Positions 8,377-16,466 of a DNA stretch of 48,100 bases are shown in pieces. Below the pieces are notes generated by a model. It had not been told where the DNA came from. It was given only the letters and a program-made list of their open reading frames with translations, and did not search any database. The stretch is taken from the NCBI GenBank assembly GCA_003151595.1, contig PLXW01000095.1:108408-156507 (forward strand). The letters run 5' to 3'. Within the stretch, counting starts at the first letter, position 1, and each line of letters starts with the position of its first letter. The stretch is from Myxococcales bacterium. GTDB lineage: Bacteria; Myxococcota; Polyangia; Polyangiales; Polyangiaceae. Made by a program: the position numbers and the translations under genes.

Positions 8377-9873
8377 ATGACATCCCCCGCCGGCAAGCGT
8401 CGCCTCGTGATCCTGGATCCCGGCACCGAGGCGCGGCCGCGGTACCGCGACGAGCTCGACGACGATCGCTTCCACGACGAGTGCGGCGTCTTCGCGGTCT
8501 TCGGTCACTCCGAAGCGGCGAACATGACCTACCTCGGGCTGCATGCGCTCCAGCATCGCGGGCAAGAGTCGGCGGGCATCGTCACCAGCGACGGCGAGCA
8601 GCTGTACGCGCATCGCGCGATGGGCCTCGTGCAGGACGTGTTCTCGCAAGAGCAGCTTGCGCGTCTCCCCGGGCGCATCGCCATCGGTCACGTGCGCTAT
8701 TCGACGACGGGCGGCTCGCACCTGAAGAACGCGCAGCCCTTCGCGGTCGACTACTCGCGCGGGTCGATGGCCGTCTCGCACAACGGCAACCTCACCAACG
8801 CCGACGAGCTGCGCGCCGAGCTCGAAGCGCAGGGGTCGATCTTCCAGTCGTCGGTCGACTCCGAAGTGCTGGTGCATCTCATCGCGCGCTCCACGCAGGT
8901 CTCGCTCGAAGACCGCATTCGCGACACGCTCGCGCGCGTGAAGGGGGCGTACTCGCTCCTCTTCATGACCGAAGATCAGATCGTCGCCGTGCGCGACCCG
9001 ATGGGCATTCGTCCGCTGTGCCTCGGCATCTTGCCCGGCGGGAAAGACGCGCACGTCGTGGCCAGCGAGCCCACGGCGTTCGATCTCATCGGCGCCGAGT
9101 TCGTGCGCGACGTCGAGCCGGGCGAGATGGTCGTCATCGACAGCGCCGGCATTCGCTCGAGTCGCCTGGCCGAGACCGCGCCGCCGAAGATGTGCGTGTT
9201 CGAGTACGTCTACTTCGCGCGCCCCGACTCGCGCATCGGCGGGCGGAGCGTGTACGAAGTGCGGAAGGCGCTCGGCGAGCAGCTGGCCCAGGAGTTCCCG
9301 GTCGAAGCCGACGTCGTGATCCCGGTCCCCGACTCGGGCGTGCCGAGCGCGATCGGGTACGCCTCGAAGCAGAAGATCCCGTTCGAGATGGGGCTCATTC
9401 GATCGCACTACGTGGGGCGCACGTTCATCGAGCCGCAGCAGTCGATTCGCCACTTCGGCGTTCGCTTGAAGCTGAACCCGGTGGAGAGCTTGCTCCGCGG
9501 CAAGCGCGTCATCGTGATCGACGACTCGATCGTCCGCGGAACGACGTCGCGAAAGATCGTGAAGATGGTGCGCGACGCGGGAGCGCGCGAGGTCCATCTC
9601 CGCATCTCGAGCCCGCCGACGCAGTGGCCTTGCTACTACGGCATCGATACGCCGACGCGCCGCGAGCTCATCGCCTCCAGCCACACGACCGAAGAGATCG
9701 CGCGCTACGTCACGGCCGACACGCTCGGCTACCTGTCGCTCGAGGGAATGCTCCGCGCGGTGAGCGGCCCGAACGGCAACCCGGCCGGCTATTGCCACGC
9801 TTGTTTTTCAGGCGAATACGCGATCCCGTTCACGCCCACGTCGAAGCGCCAGATGCGCCTCATCGGCGTGTAG
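8377..9873 (+). CDS. purF: Amidophosphoribosyltransferase
   Basis: First committed step of purine synthesis: converts PRPP and glutamine to 5-phosphoribosylamine, in the cytosol. It has 498 residues. The N-terminal part ends in DE before Cys36 (CGVFAVFGH), the catalytic nucleophile exposed when the propeptide is removed. The glutaminase half contains [16 protein letters not shown] and [11 protein letters not shown]. The phosphoribosyltransferase half has the PRPP loop [17 protein letters not shown]. Cysteines in [16 protein letters not shown] and [11 protein letters not shown] match the four ligands of the iron-sulfur cluster in the Bacillus-type enzyme. It is a single gene here; purM-purN lie 10 kb away on the same strand. 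No strong ribosome site precedes the ATG. Confidence 0.97.
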   Translation: MTSPAGKRRLVILDPGTEARPRYRDELDDDRFHDECGVFAVFGHSEAANMTYLGLHALQHRGQESAGIVTSDGEQLYAHRAMGLVQDVFSQEQLARLPGRIAIGHVRYSTTGGSHLKNAQPFAVDYSRGSMAVSHNGNLTNADELRAELEAQGSIFQSSVDSEVLVHLIARSTQVSLEDRIRDTLARVKGAYSLLFMTEDQIVAVRDPMGIRPLCLGILPGGKDAHVVASEPTAFDLIGAEFVRDVEPGEMVVIDSAGIRSSRLAETAPPKMCVFEYVYFARPDSRIGGRSVYEVRKALGEQLAQEFPVEADVVIPVPDSGVPSAIGYASKQKIPFEMGLIRSHYVGRTFIEPQQSIRHFGVRLKLNPVESLLRGKRVIVIDDSIVRGTTSRKIVKMVRDAGAREVHLRISSPPTQWPCYYGIDTPTRRELIASSHTTEEIARYVTADTLGYLSLEGMLRAVSGPNGNPAGYCHACFSGEYAIPFTPTSKRQMRLIGV

Positions 9874-9927
9874 AGCACCGTCGATCGAATGGATCGCGTC
9901 GGTGGACCGGTCGAGAGAGTGAGAGAG

Positions 9928-10361
9928 AGACCCTCGAGCGGCTCGCCCGACGACGCCCTCGGTGCTCGGGGGGGGCTCCTGTGAGGCTGCGGTGGCCGGC
10001 CGAAAAAGTGGCTTTCACGGGATCGTGATCGCCCCTCCCTGCGCTCCGAGGCCGACGCCGGGCTTGGGGACGCCGACACATCACGATCGGTCGCCGGGAT
10101 CAGATAGGTGCGTGGGGAGGCGCGACGTCACTCGATCTCATCGCCTCCGATGCACCTCGTGTGATCACCCATCGCGAGGCACCGCGCGAACTGCGCGAGA
10201 TCACTCGACGCCCTTCGCTCCCATAGCCCGGCGTCGGCCTCGGGGCGGAGGGAGGGGCGATCGAGATCCCGTCAAAGCCACATTCTCGGCCGGCCACCAC
10301 GACCTCACAGGAGCCCCTCCCGAGCACCGAGGGCGATGTCGGGCGATCCGCTAGCGGGTCT
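9928..10361. repeat. Pair of 142-base inverted arms around a 150-base spacer
   Basis: The left arm (9928-10069) and the reverse complement of the right arm (10220-10361) align without gaps, with about 18 differences in 142 positions by eye, beginning AGACCC and ending near GCCGACGCCGGGC. The spacer (10070-10219) holds its own smaller palindrome: AGGTGC...GGAGGCG at about 10106-10122 pairs with CGCCTCCGATGCACCT at 10142-10157. The whole gene-free gap between purF and the ATPase gene (9874-10405) is essentially this element plus short flanks. No open frame in it looks like protein. Possible explanations are a non-autonomous mobile element, two independent insertions of one dispersed repeat, or a long structured transcript. 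Confidence 0.8.
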
Positions 10362-10405
10362 CTCCCTCTCCTCCTCGTTAGCCGCAACGTGCGGACGAGA
10401 GCGCG

Positions 10406-11863
10406 TCACGCCATCTTCGCGACGAGCGTCGCGGTCTTCCGGGCGCGCGTGACGGCCACGTAGAGCGCGCGCCGCGAGGCCGGATCGGCGCCATAGGTGT
10501 CGGGTGTGGCGTCGGGGACGACGACGTGATCGAACTCCAGCCCGCGCACCTGATCGACGGTCGTGACGTCGAGGCCGGGCGCGAAGCGGAAGTCGCCGCC
10601 CCACACCAGGCGCGCCGGCGTATGCGCGCGCAGGAGCCGGGCGAGCCTGCGCGCGGTGAGCTGTGAGCGCGTGATCACGGCGAACGTCGCGCGGGGATCA
10701 TCGCCCGTGACTCGCTCGAAGTACGCCGCGACCCACGCGGCCAGCTCGGTCTCGCTCGCGAACGGCCGGACCGCGGCACCGCCCATCGGCGACGCATCGC
10801 CGAGGACGCGACGCGCCAGCGCGACCACCTCCGGCGGGCAGCGGTAGCCGACGTCGAGCACCACGCGCACATGGTCGCGCGCTCGGAGCGCGCGCATGGT
10901 CGCCTCCCATCCTTCGAAGCACGCGCGATCGTCGAGCTGCTGATCGGCGTCTCCGGCGACCACGAGGCTCCCGTTGCGCGCCAGGCTTCGTCCGAGCAAC
11001 GCGAGCTCGATGGGAGCCATCTCTTGCGCTTCGTCGATCACGAGACAGTCGTACGCGCGCGGTCTCGTGGCGCGTCTCCCCGCGCGCGTCGCGCGCAGGC
11101 GATCGAGCTCGAAGAGAACCGCGTAGTCCTCGACGTCGATGGTCTGCGCGTCCGCGTCGGGAGTTCCGTGATCGAGCGAGCGCCGGTCGACCGTGACGAG
11201 GCGCTCGGCGTCGACGTGCGCGAACGCTTCCTCGGAGGTGGCGCCGAACTGGACGCGCGTGTGCTCGAGGACTTCGGCCGCGGCGTGGTGGGGAATGCGT
11301 CCGCTGGATCCGGCGATCACGCGATCGACGAGCGCGCGATCGCCGAATAGGTGCTGGAGATCGCCGCGCGCTACGAGCGCCTCGGTCTCCGCGGGGAACG
11401 CGCCCTCGTCGTCGTCGACGACGCCGGGTGCACGTTCGGCGAGGGCGCGCATCGCCAAGGCCAGCGCGGGATCGCGCTTCAATCGGGCGACGGCGGGGGT
11501 GGCGTCGCCGGCCTCCACGCGCGGAAGATCCGCGAAGGCGCGACGTGCTTGCCTGCGTGCGAAGCGCTCGAAGGTGAGCACCGGCACATCGACCCCGAGC
11601 CGCACGAGCGCTCGCTCGATGAGACCCCGGAGCCCCTCGCCAGGTACGACCACCGCCGCACGCCAGCGCGCGCGCTCCGGGCGTGCGCTCCGCGAGAGGT
11701 GAAGCAGGCGATGGATGGCCACCGTCGTCTTGCCGTGACCGGCCTCGCCCAGAACGAGCACGGCGCGCCCAGCGGGGAGCTCGACGACGCGTCGCTGCGC
11801 GTCGTCGAGAGGAACCAGCGCGAGCTCGCGCGAGGCGGAGTCGTGGTCGGTCATGCGGCGCAT
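10406..11863 (-). CDS. Compact SF1 (UvrD/HelD-like) ATPase
   Basis: A 485-residue protein with the full set of superfamily 1 motor motifs: Walker A GEAGHGKTTVAIHR (about 39-52), Walker B VIDEAQEM (about 277-284), VAGDADQQL, VGYRCPPEVV, TTVDQVRGLEFDHVVV and LYVAVTRARKTATLV at the C-terminus. The GxGKTxVAxHR form of the Walker A motif is typical of HelD-like proteins, which release stalled RNA polymerase. It is far shorter than UvrD or HelD, and the accessory 1B/2B insertions seem small or missing. Start is ATG at 11863 or 11854 (MTDHDSAS). A hairpin with a T-rich end lies just upstream. DNA helicase, RNA polymerase recycler or nuclease partner all remain possible. Confidence 0.85.
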   Translation of the reverse strand: MRRMTDHDSASRELALVPLDDAQRRVVELPAGRAVLVLGEAGHGKTTVAIHRLLHLSRSARPERARWRAAVVVPGEGLRGLIERALVRLGVDVPVLTFERFARRQARRAFADLPRVEAGDATPAVARLKRDPALALAMRALAERAPGVVDDDEGAFPAETEALVARGDLQHLFGDRALVDRVIAGSSGRIPHHAAAEVLEHTRVQFGATSEEAFAHVDAERLVTVDRRSLDHGTPDADAQTIDVEDYAVLFELDRLRATRAGRRATRPRAYDCLVIDEAQEMAPIELALLGRSLARNGSLVVAGDADQQLDDRACFEGWEATMRALRARDHVRVVLDVGYRCPPEVVALARRVLGDASPMGGAAVRPFASETELAAWVAAYFERVTGDDPRATFAVITRSQLTARRLARLLRAHTPARLVWGGDFRFAPGLDVTTVDQVRGLEFDHVVVPDATPDTYGADPASRRALYVAVTRARKTATLVAKMA

Positions 11864-11884
11864 TCGGCCCGAAACGCGGCGCCG

Positions 11885-11908
11885 AAAGAAGCTCCCCCGT
11901 GCGGGAGC
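11885..11908 (-). terminator. Intrinsic terminator candidate after the GST-like gene
   Basis: On the minus strand GCTCCC-GCACGG-GGGAGC is followed by TTCTTT. It lies about 78 bases after the GST-like gene's stop codon and just before the ATPase gene, so it would separate the two transcripts. The stem is only six pairs. Confidence 0.5.
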
Positions 11909-11985
11909 GTTTCGCGATAATTAATGGGTCTCGCCTGACCTGCGCGCCCCTCGCCGGCGGCGCCTCGCGAGTCGGTCGCGTCGAC

Positions 11986-12714
11986 TCACGCCTTCGCCTC
12001 GGGCGTCGCCCAGTACTTCGCGTTCATGCGATCGACGTACGCGACGAGGTTCGCGTGGCTCTGCCCGCGCTTGGAGATGGGGCTCGTCTTGGGGAAGGCG
12101 AGGACGTTGGCGATGAAGCCGTACATCGTCGCGTCGTACGACGTCGGCGCGTCTCCGAGCAGGAACGGCTTGTCGCCGAGCACCTGCGCGACCGCATCGA
12201 CGTCCGCGCAACCGAGCGCGTAGATGTGCTCGCGCGTGTGTCGGCCCGTGCCCTGGGCGAAGACTTGCTTCCGCACGCCGCCGCGAATCGGTCCGTTGAC
12301 GATGAGCGATCCGATCACCGGCGGCATCAGTGGCAGGAGCAGCTTCTGGATCTCGGGCCAGTTCTCGTCTTCGAGCCACCGCGTCGCGAGCATCGGAAAG
12401 TACGTGCTCTCTTCGAGCGTGCGGCGAACGAGGTGACCGAGCGCGTGCTCGCCCGGCGTGAGCTTCGCGTCGAGCGCGTCGCCGTGTTTCTTCTTCAGGT
12501 GGTCGAGGATCAGCCCCGAGTCGCCGATGATCGTGCCGCCATCGTCGATGAACGGGATCTTCTTGGTCGGCGCCGTGCGCGGGTCGCCGATGGCCACGAC
12601 GTACGGGACGCCGATCATTCGCAAGTACGTCCGGACCTTGAGACCGAAGGGACTGAAGTCCGCGACGCCGTGCGCGGTCCATCCGCCGTAGAACTTGAGT
12701 GTGCTTGCCGTCAT
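11986..12714 (-). CDS. Glutathione S-transferase-like protein (Fax/metaxin type)
   Basis: A 242-residue soluble protein with a thioredoxin-like N-terminal half and a helical C-terminal half. The start LKFYGGWT...SPFGLKVRTYLRMIGVPYVV, then KKIPFIDDGGTIIGDSGLILDHL, is the pattern of Fax/metaxin-related GSTs, including the conserved Pro-Phe-Ile and the Asp-Ser that bind the gamma-glutamyl group in classical GSTs. The C-terminal part (AQVLGDKPFLLGDAPTSYDATMYGFIA) matches the GST_C 'LG.K.FL.GD.P...DA..F' motif. The catalytic residue cannot be named with confidence. It starts at ATG 12714, 40 bases after the SnoaL-like gene's stop codon on the same strand, so the two may be co-transcribed. Confidence 0.88.
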   Translation of the reverse strand: MTASTLKFYGGWTAHGVADFSPFGLKVRTYLRMIGVPYVVAIGDPRTAPTKKIPFIDDGGTIIGDSGLILDHLKKKHGDALDAKLTPGEHALGHLVRRTLEESTYFPMLATRWLEDENWPEIQKLLLPLMPPVIGSLIVNGPIRGGVRKQVFAQGTGRHTREHIYALGCADVDAVAQVLGDKPFLLGDAPTSYDATMYGFIANVLAFPKTSPISKRGQSHANLVAYVDRMNAKYWATPEAKA

Positions 12715-12754
12715 GCAGGCGACGGTATCATCCGTCGCGCGGCGGCACTCAGCC

Positions 12755-13570
12755 TCAGGCTTCGAGGTCGCCGTACAGGCGCGCGGAGCGCAACAGACCG
12801 CTGTCGCCGCGCTCGAAGAGGAGGAGCCCCGCTTGCGGCGCGACGTCGCTCCCGCGCGCCTTCACGAGCGTGAACTCGAGCGCGCACGACCGGCCGTCGT
12901 CTGCCGATCCCCCGAGCTCGATCTCGAGCCCGCCGCCGAACGCACCGCCGGCGACGAGCGTGTCGAAGAACGTGCGAAGCGCGCCGTCGCCCTTCGCGTG
13001 ACTGAGCCCGCGCGCGTCGCGCACCGAGCCGTCGGCTTCGAACGCCGCCTCGATCGCCTTGATATCCCCCTTCGCCAACCCCGCCAAGAAGTCACCGACG
13101 GGGGGAGGGACGAGCGTCTCCGGATTGTTCGGCACGAGCCGCGCGCGCGTTCGCTTCGCGCCGTCGATGGGCAACGTCGCATAGTAGACGCGCAGCTCCA
13201 CTTCGCGCGAACGCCGCCGCTCGGCGACGACCGCGACCGGCAGGTCGACCGTCTTCGATTCGAACTCGAGGGAGAGCGTCCCTTCGGTCACGTCGCGATC
13301 GATCCCCGTCGTGAACGCCAGGCGCTCGTACTTCGCGGAGTGATCGAGCAGCCAGTTCGACGTCTTTCGCAGGTGCTCGGTGATCCCGGCCAGCCCCTTG
13401 GCGCGCCCGTGGATCGGATCGTCGACCGTCGCCTTCGCCCCCAGCCGCTTCGAGAGTGAATCGAGCGCCTTCTCGCGCTCCATCACTTCGAGCATCGCGG
13501 GCAAGTAGACGTCCGAAAGCCATCCACGCATGCCGGCGGGGGGGCCGCGGTCGGGGCCTTTGTCGAACAT
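12755..13570 (-). CDS. Tandem SnoaL/NTF2-like protein
   Basis: A 271-residue protein that reads as two NTF2-like cones in a row. The first (about 15-130) has LSKRLGAKATVDDPIHGRAKG followed by strands AFTTGID, TLSLEFESK and VELRVYYATLP. The second (about 148-271) repeats the pattern with VGDFLAGLAKGDIKAIEAAF, ADGSVRDARGLSHAKG and CALEFTLVKARG. Such domains serve as small polyketide cyclases, dehydratases, isomerases or ligand-binding proteins, and no catalytic set can be identified here. The start ATG at 13570 is chosen because upstream sequence in the same frame is antisense to HMG-CoA lyase. It diverges from that gene with 120 bases between. Confidence 0.72.
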   Translation of the reverse strand: MFDKGPDRGPPAGMRGWLSDVYLPAMLEVMEREKALDSLSKRLGAKATVDDPIHGRAKGLAGITEHLRKTSNWLLDHSAKYERLAFTTGIDRDVTEGTLSLEFESKTVDLPVAVVAERRRSREVELRVYYATLPIDGAKRTRARLVPNNPETLVPPPVGDFLAGLAKGDIKAIEAAFEADGSVRDARGLSHAKGDGALRTFFDTLVAGGAFGGGLEIELGGSADDGRSCALEFTLVKARGSDVAPQAGLLLFERGDSGLLRSARLYGDLEA

Positions 13571-13690
13571 CGTCTGCTCAGGATAGAGGACGCTGCGCGC
13601 GCGACAACCCTTCTCATGGCCGCCCCATCTGACGAGGGCGGCCGCGCGTCCGCTTGACGTGCGGGGCAGGTGGACGAACATAGATCCATC

Positions 13691-14617
13691 ATGCTCTTCG
13701 CCTCGCTCCCCGACCGCGTCTCGATCTACGAGGTCTCTCCGCGTGACGGCCTCCAGAACGAGCGCACCAGCGCTCCTTTGAGCGACAAAGTGCGGCTCAT
13801 CGATGCGCTCGCGGCCGCGGGGCTCACGCGCATCGAGATCACCAGCTTCGTCTCGCCGAAATGGATCCCGCAGCTCGCCGACGCCGACGAGCTGGCCGGC
13901 GAGATCGAGGAGCACCACCGCCACCCGGGCGTGACGTACAGCGCGCTGGTGCCGAACGCGAAGGGGCTCGAGCGGGCCAGGCGCGCGAAGGTGGAAGAGA
14001 TCGCGGTGTTCCTCAGCTCGAGCGAGACGCACAACCGCAAGAACATCAACAAGACGATCGCCGCCACGATGGCCGCGTTCGAAGAGACGATCGGCCCTGC
14101 GCTCGCCGCCGGGATTCGCGTGCGTGCCTACGTGTCGACCGTGTGGGGATGCCCGTACGAGGGCGAGGTCGATCCGAAGCGCTCGGTCGCCATCACGAAG
14201 AAGCTCGTCGAGATGGGGTGCTATCAGGTGTCGATCAGCGACACGATCGGCGCGGGAACGCCGCGACAGACGGAGAAGATCCTGGAGCTGATGCTGGCCG
14301 AGGTGCCGCCGGAAAAGCTGGCGATGCACATGCACGACACGCGCGGCACCGCGCTGGCGAACGTGATCGTCGGGCTGGAGATGGGGATCCGGACGTTCGA
14401 CGCGTCGATCGGTGGCATGGGCGGCTGTCCCTATGCGCCCGGTGCGGCGGGAAACGTGGCGACCGAAGACCTCGTGTACATGCTCCACGGCATGGGGATC
14501 TCGACCGGGACGGATCTCGAATTGCTCGTCGAAGCGGGGCGCGTCGCCGAGAGCATCGTGGGGCGAAACCTTCCGGGCAAAGTGCATCAATCCGGCCTGC
14601 GTAGCCTTCGCGCGTAG
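13691..14617 (+). CDS. Hydroxymethylglutaryl-CoA lyase
   Basis: Cleaves HMG-CoA to acetyl-CoA and acetoacetate, the last step of leucine catabolism, in the cytosol. It has 308 residues and a TIM-barrel fold. The start VSIYEVSPRDGLQNE holds the metal/substrate Arg18-Asp19. MHMHDTRG carries the metal-binding His pair. DASIGGMGGCPYAPG carries the catalytic Cys246, and NVATEDLVYML follows. In myxobacteria HMG-CoA lyase also links leucine breakdown to the isovaleryl-CoA route for branched lipids, though no partner gene is nearby. ATG 13691 gives the family's normal N-terminus; a GTG at 13670 in frame is the alternative. Confidence 0.94.
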   Translation: MLFASLPDRVSIYEVSPRDGLQNERTSAPLSDKVRLIDALAAAGLTRIEITSFVSPKWIPQLADADELAGEIEEHHRHPGVTYSALVPNAKGLERARRAKVEEIAVFLSSSETHNRKNINKTIAATMAAFEETIGPALAAGIRVRAYVSTVWGCPYEGEVDPKRSVAITKKLVEMGCYQVSISDTIGAGTPRQTEKILELMLAEVPPEKLAMHMHDTRGTALANVIVGLEMGIRTFDASIGGMGGCPYAPGAAGNVATEDLVYMLHGMGISTGTDLELLVEAGRVAESIVGRNLPGKVHQSGLRSLRA

Positions 14618-14746
14618 CGATCTCCCGCGCTTGCGCTCGTGTCGTTGCTATCCGATCGTGCAAGGTCGCCACGACGTCTTTCGATCTTGAAACGCGAGGG
14701 CCGAGGGGTGCTTCGACAATGATTCGTCTTTCGCGGCTTCGCGGCG

Positions 14747-14762
14747 TGGCATCCCGATTGCT
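14747..14762 (+). promoter_or_regulatory. Sigma-54 (-24/-12) promoter candidate for a short RNA
   Basis: TGGCATCCCGATTGCT has GG at 14748-14749 and GC at 14760-14761 with exact ten-base spacing, matching TGGCA and TTGCW of the consensus. It predicts a start at about A14773, two bases before the hairpin described next. A TTGC-N11-GCAA dyad at 14645-14663, about 120 bases upstream of that start, could be an enhancer-binding site, but this is weak. Confidence 0.65.
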
Positions 14763-14772
14763 AAGCCTCCTG

Positions 14773-14829
14773 ACGGCACCGCGTAGGCCGGCTCTCCCCC
14801 CCCGAGCCCCTATGCGGTGCCTTTTTTTT
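14773..14829 (+). ncRNA. Putative sigma-54-driven hairpin RNA with a C-rich loop
   Basis: The predicted transcript of about 57 bases is one long hairpin ending in eight T (14822-14829). Bases 14775-14787 pair with 14809-14821 over 13 positions (one G-U). A two-C bulge follows, then GGCTC (14790-14794) pairs with GAGCC (14804-14808), closing a nine-base loop of one T and eight C (14795-14803). Such a loop could pair with G-rich ribosome-binding sites. The arrangement recalls Pxr, a sigma-54-linked developmental small RNA of Myxococcus, but no sequence match is claimed. The plain alternative is an intrinsic terminator for HMG-CoA lyase, whose stop codon lies about 157 bases upstream. Confidence 0.5.
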
Positions 14830-14897
14830 GTCGCTGCGCCGGGCGGACAGCGGTCCTCTGCTTGACGGGATGGGCATAGGCGCGCGATTGAGGCGTC

Positions 14898-15536
14898 GTG
14901 CGACGTCATCGGCGAAGGCGAGGGGACGGCGTGATCGCGTTCGGGCTCGCCGCACTGTTCTGCATGGCCTGCGGTTGCAATCGCGTGGCGGAGGAGTCGG
15001 CGTCTCAAGCGAAGGCGGCGTCGACGAGCGTGGCCTCGGCGACCGATGCGGGGCCGCTGGCGAACGATCGCTGCGTCGTGCCTACGCCCGCCGCGGCGCC
15101 GCCGGCCGTTCCGCCGGGACCCGCCCTCGGGTGTCCGGTCGATCCGAACCCCCACACGCTGCAGACGGTGACGGTGAAGTTCCCGGACGCGCGCGCCGGC
15201 GCCGCGCGCGTGACCGCCGAGCTCGCGCGTCGTCCGGAAGACTCGGAGCGAGGGCTGATGTACCGCACGCAGATGGATGAGGATCGCGGGATGCTCTTCG
15301 ACCTGGGCGTGCGGCAGGTGCACTCGTTCTGGATGCACAACACCTGCATCCCGCTGGACATGTTGTTCATCGACGACGACGGGTTCATCGTCGGGATCGC
15401 CGAGAACGTCCCCACCCTCAACAACGCGCCGCGCTCGGTCGCGTGTCCCTCGACGCACGTGCTCGAGGTGAACGCGGGGTGGTCGCGGCGTCATGGAGTT
15501 CGCGCTGGGGATCGCGCGCTCTTGCCGGGCGCGTGA
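14898..15536 (+). CDS. DUF192 family exported protein
   Basis: A 212-residue protein with an Arg-rich N-terminus, a hydrophobic stretch (GVIAFGLAALFCMACGC) that looks like an export or lipoprotein signal, a low-complexity Ala/Pro linker, then a DUF192 domain at about 90-205. The domain shows ERGLMYRTQMDEDRGMLFDL and the hallmark FWMHNTCIPLDMLFIDDDG. DUF192 proteins are small extracytoplasmic beta-barrels found across bacteria; their biochemical role is not established. The start is GTG at 14898; a GTG at 14931 would remove the basic residues before the signal. The cyclophilin gene follows 37 bases later and may share its transcript. Confidence 0.85.
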   Translation: MRRHRRRRGDGVIAFGLAALFCMACGCNRVAEESASQAKAASTSVASATDAGPLANDRCVVPTPAAAPPAVPPGPALGCPVDPNPHTLQTVTVKFPDARAGAARVTAELARRPEDSERGLMYRTQMDEDRGMLFDLGVRQVHSFWMHNTCIPLDMLFIDDDGFIVGIAENVPTLNNAPRSVACPSTHVLEVNAGWSRRHGVRAGDRALLPGA

Positions 15537-15573
15537 AGACGACAAACGGAACAAGAGCATCAAGGAGAGAGTC

Positions 15574-16404
15574 ATGAATCGATCGTTCGCATCGCTCGCA
15601 GCACTCACGACGTTCGCCACCGCCATCGGCCTCGCGTCGATCGCGTGCGACAAGACCCCCGCGGAGCCGCCGCCGAGCGAGCAGCCGACCGTTCCCGCGA
15701 AGCCCGCGGAGGCCGCGTCGACCACCACGACGACGAGCGCCGCTGCTACCGCCGCTGCTCCGGCGGCGGCTGCGGTCGCCACCCCGGCGGCTCCGGCCGC
15801 GGTCTTGAGCCACGGCGGCCCCGATCCGCTGAACGGGAAGTTCTCGCTCGCCGACGCCACGGCCGGCCTCAAAGGTGCCGGCCCGCTCACGGCGACGATC
15901 GACACGAGCAACGGATCGATGTCGTGCAAGCTGTACGACGACAAGGCGCCGAACACCGTCGCCAACTTCGTCGGCCTCGCGCGCGGCCTGCGCCCGTGGA
16001 AGGCGCCGAACGGCGACTGGGTGAAGCGCCCGTCGTTCGACGGCACCACGTTCCACCGCATCATCAAAGGGTTCATGATCCAGGGAGGAGACCCGTCGGG
16101 CAACGGATCGGGCCAGCCGGGCTACACGATCAACGACGAGATCTGGCCGGGCGCGAAGCACGATCGCGCCGGGCTCTTGTGCATGGCGAACGCGGGGCAC
16201 AACACGAACGGCCAGCAGTTCTTCATCACCGACGACGCTGCTGCGCACCTCGATGGCAACTACACGATCTTCGGCGAGTGCACGCCGGTGCAGACCGTTC
16301 ACGACATCGCGTCGGTGCCGCTCAACGGCGAGCGACCGGTCACGCCCGTCGTCATCAAGGACGTGACGATCGCGCGCGGCGCCGCCAGCGGCACCGCCAG
16401 GTAG
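15574..16404 (+). CDS. Cyclophilin-type peptidyl-prolyl isomerase, exported
   Basis: Catalyses cis-trans isomerisation of Xaa-Pro bonds, probably in the periplasm or anchored to a membrane. It has 276 residues: a signal-like N-terminus up to Cys25 (a weak lipobox), an Ala/Pro/Thr-rich linker (about 27-80), then a cyclophilin domain (about 100-272). The domain shows FHRIIKGFMIQGGDP with the catalytic-type Arg, GYTINDEI, GLLCMANAGHNTNGQQFFIT and the closing YTIFGECT. The ATG at 15574 has AAGGAGAG about seven bases upstream, a clear ribosome site. It follows the DUF192 gene closely, and a GC hairpin lies after its stop codon. Confidence 0.95.
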   Translation: MNRSFASLAALTTFATAIGLASIACDKTPAEPPPSEQPTVPAKPAEAASTTTTTSAAATAAAPAAAAVATPAAPAAVLSHGGPDPLNGKFSLADATAGLKGAGPLTATIDTSNGSMSCKLYDDKAPNTVANFVGLARGLRPWKAPNGDWVKRPSFDGTTFHRIIKGFMIQGGDPSGNGSGQPGYTINDEIWPGAKHDRAGLLCMANAGHNTNGQQFFITDDAAAHLDGNYTIFGECTPVQTVHDIASVPLNGERPVTPVVIKDVTIARGAASGTAR

Positions 16405-16418
16405 AGAAGAAAAAAAAG

Positions 16419-16456
16419 ACGCGCGCGCGCGGCCGTAGTCGTGGCCTCGCGCGCGT
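16419..16456. terminator. Terminator-like GC hairpin between cyclophilin and mgtE
   Basis: ACGCGCGCG (from 16419) pairs with CGCGCGCGT (to 16456), and an inner GGCC pair encloses the loop GTAGTCGT. Runs of A precede it and GCTTT follows. It starts about 15 bases after the cyclophilin stop codon. The T-run is short. Confidence 0.5.
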
Positions 16457-16466
16457 GCTTTCCGCT

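Noticed and set aside
12755..14590. A 611-codon open frame on the minus strand
   Set aside because: Only 12755-13570 reads as protein. The rest is antisense to HMG-CoA lyase, whose motifs are unmistakable.
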